Below are positions 58,449 through 64,000 of a DNA stretch of 64,000 nt, piece after piece; positions within the stretch are counted from its first letter, which is position 1; every line of letters begins with the position of its first letter. The notes beneath the pieces are model-generated. The model did not search any database and was not told where the DNA came from. It saw nothing but the letters and a program-made list of their open reading frames with translations. The DNA comes from Echria macrotheca (lineage: Eukaryota; Ascomycota; Sordariomycetes; Sordariales; Schizotheciaceae), in NCBI GenBank assembly GCA_030411725.1, contig MU839839.1, positions 434,001-498,000 on the forward strand, written 5' to 3'. Position numbers and translations under genes: made by a program.

Positions 58449-59611
58449 ATGGTGACACTCCGGGGAGAGAGACATCGACATAATGGCCGCCGCGCCTTTT
58501 TCGGGGGAAGAGGAGGAGTCGTGACGACGCTGCTGCTCTGCGCGCTTCTGTTTTTTGGGTCGGCGACGGCGTCGGTTGGGGATCGGTTGCCTGAGTTTCG
58601 GGAGTGTGTCGAGGTGTGCAAGGGGGAGAACTGCGTCGGGCCCGATCAGACGCCCATCCGTATGTTTTTTTTCTTTCGTTGTTTCTGCGTGTTGTTGTAT
58701 CTTTGCGCTGACTGTTTTTTCAATGGGAACAGCCCTCATCCACCGCCTCCTCCTCTGGACCTGCCCCGCCGAATGCGACTACACATGTCAACACATAATC
58801 ACGTCACGGCGGCTCGCCAGCGTCCCGCCCGAGCCGGTCGTGCAGTTCCACGGCAAGTGGCCGTTCCGGCGCGTTCTTGGCGTTCAGGAGCCGGCGAGCG
58901 TGGTCTTCTCGGCCGGTAACCTGTGGGCGCACTACGACGGGCTGCACAACAAGATCCTGGCCAAGATCCCGGCCTCGTACGGCGTGCGGCCGTTCTACGT
59001 CGTGCTGGCGTACATCAGCATGGCGGCCTGGTTTTTTAGTGTCGTCTTCCACACGCGCGACTTCCGGGTGACGGAGCAGCTGGATTACTTTGGCGCCGGC
59101 GCGTCGGTGCTCTACTCGCTTTATTACACGCCCATCAGGCTGTGGCGGTTGGACCTGCCGACGGCGAACAGGAGGAGCCTGTTGAGGGTCTGGACGGCGG
59201 TCTGTTTGCTGATGTACGTGTGCCATGTGGCGTACCTGAAGCTGTGGACGTGGGATTACACGTATAACATGGCGGCGAATGTGGCGTGCGGGTCGGTGCA
59301 GAATGCGCTGTGGAGCTGGTTCAGCTGGCGGAGGTATCGGAAGAATAGGAGGGCGTGGGCGACGTGGCCTGGTATTGTGGTTGCGTGGGTGCTCATGTCG
59401 ATGAGCCTTGAGTTGTTGGATTTTCCGCCCGTCTGGGGCACGTTTGATGCGCATAGTTTGTGGCATCTGGGGACGATTGCGCCGACGGTGCTGTGGTATA
59501 AGTGAGTTGCTCTCCTTTTGTCTGGTGTTTGAAATTGTGCTGATGGACGATAGTTTTCTCGTTAAGGACGCGCAGGACGATATGGCTGGGAGCCAGAGGC
59601 TCAAGGCATAA
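58449..59611 (+). CDS. PER1: Per1-like GPI-lipid remodelling protein
   Basis: Per1 (PGAP3 in animals) removes the sn-2 acyl chain of GPI anchors in the ER so that a long saturated chain can be added. Exons: 58449-58659, 58733-59501 and 59554-59611; 345 residues. A signal peptide (VVTTLLLCALLFFGSATA) is followed by FRECVEVCKGENC and LLLWTCPAECDYTCQHIIT, whose cysteines are typical for the family, then KWPFRRVLGVQEPASVVFS. At least six hydrophobic segments follow, with the CREST-superfamily pattern: FHTRDFRVTEQLDYFGAGA and DAHSLWHLGTIAP carry the conserved His and Asp of the presumed metal site. It ends FLVKDAQDDM..., with no KDEL-type signal. Confidence 0.92.
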
Positions 59612-59734
59612 CAGGACGGCGACATATTTACCCTCCTGGGACGACATTGGGGTGGCGATGGAGTTTCTGGATAAACGAATTCTAACATTTATCACTTGCT
59701 ATCTCTTCTGTTGAGTCATTCCTCACTTCGCCCG

Positions 59735-60325
59735 TCACAGATCCTCCCGCAGCAGCGCATACATGTAGATATCAAACACCTCGCCATGTTTGAACCCGGC
59801 CTTCCGCCTCGTCCCCTCGAGCACAAAGCCGGCCTTGGTAACCACCGCTCTACTAGCCTGGTTGGTCGCGTAGATGTGCGCCTCGAGCCTCAACAGGTTT
59901 TGGGAGGTGTACCCCTCCTCGAGCGCCCAGCGCGCAAACGCGGCTGCCGCGTCCGACATGATGCCCCGGCCCCAGAAGGGCTCACCGAGCCAGTACCCCA
60001 GCTCGGCCGTGCGGCTCTCGTCGCCGCTGCCCATGGGCCGGATGCCGATGGAGCCGTAGAACTCGCCCGTGACGGGGTCGGCTATGACGAAGTGGGTGGG
60101 CGTGGTGCCGGTCTCGGAAGTACAGTGTTGTACCCATGACTCGGCGTCGGCACGGGTGTAGGGGGAGGGAAAGTGTGGGCGTAGGCGCCGGGCGACGTTA
60201 GTGTTGTTGGCGTAGCGGGCGACGGCGTCGACGTCGGAGGCGTGGTAGGGGCGGATTTGGCAGGTTGGGAGGGTGAGGATCGGGGAGGGGAGGGAAGGGG
60301 TGGGATCAGAGGTTGAGGTGGACAT
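59735..60325 (-). CDS. GNAT-family acetyltransferase (RimJ/RimL type)
   Basis: This single-exon enzyme of 196 residues is likely to transfer an acetyl group from acetyl-CoA to an amine; the substrate is unknown. Seen: the early strand TCQIRPYHASDVDAVARYAN, then GEFYGSIGIRPMGSG, ELGYWLGEPFWGRGIMSDA (motif A, with the R/Q-x-x-G-x-A-like GRG turn that holds CoA), and LEAHIYATNQASRAVVTKAGFVLEG (motif B). This order is that of the RimJ/RimL-like branch. It is convergent with PER1, the stop codons being 123 bp apart. Fungal genomes have many of these, often acting on small amines. Confidence 0.88.
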   Translation of the reverse strand: MSTSTSDPTPSLPSPILTLPTCQIRPYHASDVDAVARYANNTNVARRLRPHFPSPYTRADAESWVQHCTSETGTTPTHFVIADPVTGEFYGSIGIRPMGSGDESRTAELGYWLGEPFWGRGIMSDAAAAFARWALEEGYTSQNLLRLEAHIYATNQASRAVVTKAGFVLEGTRRKAGFKHGEVFDIYMYALLREDL

Positions 60326-61358
60326 TGTGACTTGGTGAGTGGTGGTGACTTCCAGGTTGGTGGAGTGGTTGGTCTCTGGGGAGAGGCAGGTGGAAGAAAG
60401 GGGGATGCTGGAAAGGGGGTAAGATGATGGCTGGCTGGGAGGACGGGTTTATGTATGCTGAACACAACGGTATGAAGATACTATGGAGAGTGAGTCACGT
60501 CGGGATGTTCACGCTGTAAGTTTAAGTTGACGGGTTTACTTCGTCCAGGACATGCCAATGGAATACGACGAATGCGAGTTGACGATCTGAGGATGTGAAC
60601 GATTGAGGCTATGCTGTAGACGGCTGCAAGACAGTGACTCGACGGACATGATTACCCCGTGCCAGCCATGATGGAAGAACGATGCTTATCAAAAGTGATG
60701 GAATTCCGAAGTCAAGTCTATCTGTCCGTCAAGCAATATCGAAGGTTAGGTAGATGGAATTGAAAGTCTTCAGAGTGAAAGACCGCGGGTCGATAGCTCA
60801 ATCGCCCGTCCCGTCATGGAAAAATCGAGTTGTCTCCGACTCACACCTTCATCTCACAGCCTCATCAAATGGTTACACGGGTTTGTACCGAAGCTGCTTC
60901 TCCCCCGCATCAAGACCAATTGCCTTATCGGGCATTTGGAGTCTCGCCAGGGTCCAAAGAGCCGGGTGGTCAGTGCGCTATCGACAGTTGGCCGCAATTG
61001 GCGCCCCGGAGCCAATCGCCTCGTCCGGCTGCAGACAGCTTTTGCTTGGCAGTGTTAGGTGGCCTTAACTTTTTTATGGGGGTTCTCCCAAGGCTGAGAC
61101 TCGACGACCGACAGCCAGCGACGACAGCTTTCGAGATAGGTGTTGTTTGTTCCTTTTCTTCACTTGGTTTTGCGCATCTGCGAGGCCCAATTGATGCCGC
61201 TCCTTATTCTTTAACAATTCTTTTCACCCATCCTTTCCACGGAGCTTAGTTAGCCTGCGGTACTCTCCCACGACCTGGGATAGGGAGACCAAGGTCGTCG
61301 CCTACGACAGGGTGTCCTTGTCGCCGCGCACCCGGGGACACGAACGAAAGAATCGAAG
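60326..61358. promoter_or_regulatory. Divergent intergenic region between GNAT and ERV46
   Basis: This 1.03-kb region holds both promoters. The first 120 bp are G/A-rich on plus, that is, C/T-rich for the minus-strand gene. I see no RNA gene or repeat. Confidence 0.5.
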
Positions 61359-62853
61359 ATGGCGAAATCGAGGTTCACAAGGCTCGACGCCTTTACGAAG
61401 ACGGTCGAGGATGCGAGGATCAGGACGACGTCGGGCGGCATCGTCACCATCGTGTCGCTGATCGTCGTCTTCTTCCTCTCGTGGGGAGAATGGCGCGACT
61501 ACAGGAGGATAGAGGTGCATCCAGAGCTGATTGTCGACAAGGGCAGAGGTAGGGACTCATGCGCAGCTGTCTCGGTCGGCGTGCGCTGACACAGCTTCTC
61601 AAAGGCGAGCGGATGGAGATCCATCTCAACATTAGCTTCCCCCGCGTGCCCTGCGAGCTCCTCACCCTCGATGTCATGGATGTCTCGGGCGAGCAGCAGC
61701 ATGGCGTCCAGCACGGTGTCAAGAAGACGAGGCTGCGGCCACAGAGCGAGGGTGGCGGCCCGATCGATTCCAAGACACTCAGCCTGTAAGTTTCTCTTTT
61801 CTTAGATTACGCTTTGACGGGCCGGAAACTGACCGCATATGCTAGCCACGCCGCCGACGAAACCGCGACCCATCTCGACCCCTCGTACTGCGGACCGTGC
61901 TACGGCGCAAACCCCCCGAGCAACGCAGCGAAGCCCGGATGCTGCCAGACTTGCGACGAAGTCAGGAATGCGTACGCCGAGGCGTCTTGGGCGTTCGGAA
62001 AAGGCGAGGGCGTCGAACAGTGCGAGCGCGAGCACTACGCCGAGAAGCTGGACGAGCAGCGCCACGAGGGCTGCCGGATCGAGGGCGGGCTGCGCGTGAA
62101 CAAGGTCATTGGCAACTTCCACCTGGCGCCCGGCCGCAGCTTCAGCAACGGCAACATGCACGTGCACGATCTCAAGAACTACTGGGACACGCCGGTCCAG
62201 GGCGGCCACTCGTTCACCCACACGATCCACCACCTGCGCTTCGGCCCGCAGCTGCCCGACGATGTCGGCAAGAAGCTAGGCAACAAGAACTTGCCGTGGA
62301 CCAACCACCACCTGAACCCGCTCGACAACACGCACCAGGAGACGGACGACCCGAATTACAACTACATGTACTTTGTCAAGATTGTGCCGACGTCGTACCT
62401 GCCGCTCGGCTGGGAGAAGCGCTTCAGCGGCTTCCGCGAGGACCACGGCGCCGAGATTGGCGCTTTCGGCAAGGGCGGTGATGGCAGCATCGAGACGCAC
62501 CAGTATTCCGTTACCAGTCACAAGCGCAGTCTGGCTGGCGGTGATGATTCTGCCGAGGGTCACCAGGAGCGGTTGCATTCTAAGGGCGGCATTCCGGGTG
62601 TTTTCTTCTCTTATGTGAGTCTGCGATGATATTTCCGGTTTTCAGAGAGAATCGTGCTAACTATGTGTGTGTGTGACAGGACATCTCGCCCATGAAGGTT
62701 ATCAACCGTGAGGAGCGGGCCAAGACGTTTATCGGCTTCGTGGCCGGCCTCTGCGCCATCGTCGGCGGCACTCTTACCGTCGCGGCTGCCGTTGACCGCG
62801 CCATGTTCGAGGGCGGGATACGCCTGAAGAAGCTGCGGTCCAAGGATCTGTGA
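61359..62853 (+). CDS. ERV46: ER-derived vesicle protein Erv46
   Basis: Erv46 partners Erv41 as a cargo receptor cycling between ER and Golgi, retrieving escaped ER proteins. Exons: 61359-61548, 61605-61785, 61846-62614 and 62680-62853; 437 residues. The N-terminus MAKSRFTRLDAFTKTVEDAR is followed by a membrane span (GGIVTIVSLIVVFFLSW), a large lumenal domain with the Cys-rich loop CGPCYGANPPSNAAKPGCC and QTCDEVRNAY, then FSYDISPMKV and a second span (FIGFVAGLCAIVGGTLTV). The short cytosolic tail ends KKLRSKDL, and its Lys-rich end fits a COPI-type retrieval signal. Lumenal loop Cys residues are conserved in Erv46. Confidence 0.95.
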
Positions 62854-63341
62854 TGAGAAGTAGGGGGGAGGGCAGGGCGGACTGAAGACAAAATGTTTTG
62901 CTGGAAGGGTTGTATTATATAACCAAATTGTGTTTTGTGTGTGCCTTGCCCTGCTTCGTTTTTTTCTGTCTTTGTTTTTTGTTTAGATGCATTGGGAATA
63001 GGAGTTAACGGGGAATGTATTTTTCGATGGCTTGGAGAGGAAGATGCAAAAATGAGTTTGGTACTTTTCCATGATTGATATTTCTCGCGGTGTTTGAACA
63101 GTGTCGCGATACGTTTCTGTATTCATTTCTGGCTGAGTGGCTATATGGGCTCAGTGTTTGCCTATCCCTTATATGTGAATTCTTTCGGGGTTGAACAGAG
63201 CTATATATATGGAGTGTCACGACCTCTTTCCTGGACTTCTCTTTCCTATACTTTGTTGTTTCTGTTTCCCTCTCGGAGGTGTATCTACCACAAACCTTGC
63301 GCTTCTATTATACTACTATATATCTTCACACCAGTTACCTA
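62854..63341. other. 3' region of ERV46
   Basis: A 490-bp AT-rich, T-rich stretch leads up to the target duplication of the second solo LTR. It contains 3' UTR-like sequence; no gene is seen. Confidence 0.5.
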
Positions 63342-63346
63342 CCTTA

Positions 63347-63613
63347 TGTCGGATTCTGGGTCTTTTGCCAGGGAATAGATTGTGTGTCAATTGGTGGTAC
63401 TGGCCCAGCCGGGGTGCTGGCTGGGCCAGGTCTATCTATATCTATCCTATTCCTTTGTTTCTGAATGCCTTCATCTTCCTGACTGAGTCCTCTTTGACTT
63501 AGTTGCATGCCTCCTTGATTCAGTTGCCTGCAAGTAAACAAAGAGCTCCAAGGTGTCTTGCATCACTGGCAGCCTTTTGGGCCTTTGCCCATCAGGGTGC
63601 CTGCATCTTCACA
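63347..63613. mobile_element. Solo LTR, copy B
   Basis: A 267-bp element begins TGTCGGA and ends TTCACA, with a 5-bp direct duplication CCTTA on both sides (63342-63346 and 63614-63618). Copy A at 33030-33294 has a different duplication (ACAGC), so the copies arose by independent insertions. Six of the seven differences between copies are transitions, without heavy C-to-T bias, so strong RIP is not apparent. No internal retrotransposon sequence adjoins. Confidence 0.85.
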
Positions 63614-63618
63614 CCTTA

Positions 63619-64000
63619 CATATCCACAAAATTGACCTCAGGCAGACGAGAACATAGATCCCAGTGACCAATTCGAGTGCCATCTACCCAAATCTATCCA
63701 CCTATCCAGCTTGTTAATCCGAACCAGGCAGCTAACCTCACTGCTTTTCGGTCCTACCATCCTGCAACTATAAAAGAAACGAGGCAAATGTTCAGACGAC
63801 CATAAAACACCTGTGTAGATATTCATGACCCGCTCATCTGCTCACCCGCTCACAACATCGCTCGGGTGTTTTTCCGAAAGTTGAACAGAATCTACATCGG
63901 AAAATTTGAACTGGGTGGGTGTCTTATCTGTGGGAGATTGAGCTCTGAGATGCCATGTGTTTATTCTGTGTAGCTTGGGTACCTTAGGTAGTAAGGGAAG
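63619..64000. other. Right-edge intergenic region
   Basis: These 382 bp lie after the LTR. I see nothing to annotate; the end carries a GGTACCTTAGGTAG sequence like those in the 43-kb tract. Confidence 0.4.

Noticed and set aside
58804..59688. A 294-codon minus-strand frame opposite PER1.
   Set aside because: Antisense shadow; Arg/Pro/His-rich, with no family features, while PER1 motifs on plus are clear.

Overview
The window is nuclear DNA of a filamentous ascomycete, most likely a Sordariomycete. Genes carry short GT-AG introns of about 45-90 bp, and the proteins look like those of Neurospora and Chaetomium relatives. Most recognisable genes are eukaryotic housekeeping genes, separated by long gene-poor stretches.

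Layout. 0-9 kb: CCT4 (chaperonin, runs off the left edge) and RPT1 (proteasome ATPase) are divergent; then a Cys-rich protein gene, the U2 snRNP protein SF3B6/p14, and a STIMATE-like membrane protein. 9.3-17.2 kb: no protein gene, but an array of small-RNA-like units. 17.5-24.2 kb: a tyrosinase and RPA135 (RNA polymerase I second subunit), both on the minus strand. 26.8-36.3 kb: ARL8 GTPase, ribosomal protein uS9 (RPS16), an RCR-like membrane protein, a solo LTR, and a Cys-rich membrane protein with a Gly/Tyr/Gln-rich tail. 39-48 kb: a large fungal protein of unknown function and a Zn2Cys6-type regulator. 48-52 kb: RTG2 and an O-fucosyltransferase-like enzyme. 55-64 kb: a proline/serine-rich protein, PER1, a GNAT acetyltransferase, ERV46, and a second copy of the solo LTR.

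The main discovery is the array at 9.3-17.2 kb. Fifteen units with both arms, plus two broken ones, share one plan when read on the minus strand: a TATA box, exactly 25 nt to a conserved CAGCGAAG arm, a variable interior of nested hairpins, a complementary CTTCGCT arm, an oligo-T run, and usually 114-144 bp further on a box-B-like GGTCGANNC motif. That is the layout of the yeast U6 gene SNR6 (upstream TATA, T-run terminator, downstream B box), a promoter for RNA polymerase III. The closing stem changes in a compensated way in two units (AGCGGAG/CTCCGCT and CAGCGG/CCGCTG), so it is probably selected as RNA structure. I do not recognise the RNA family.

The second clear element is a pair of 265-267 bp solo LTRs (33030-33294 and 63347-63613), each with TG...CA ends and its own 5-bp target duplication.

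All positions, splice sites and pairings were worked out by eye; no database search or folding program was run.
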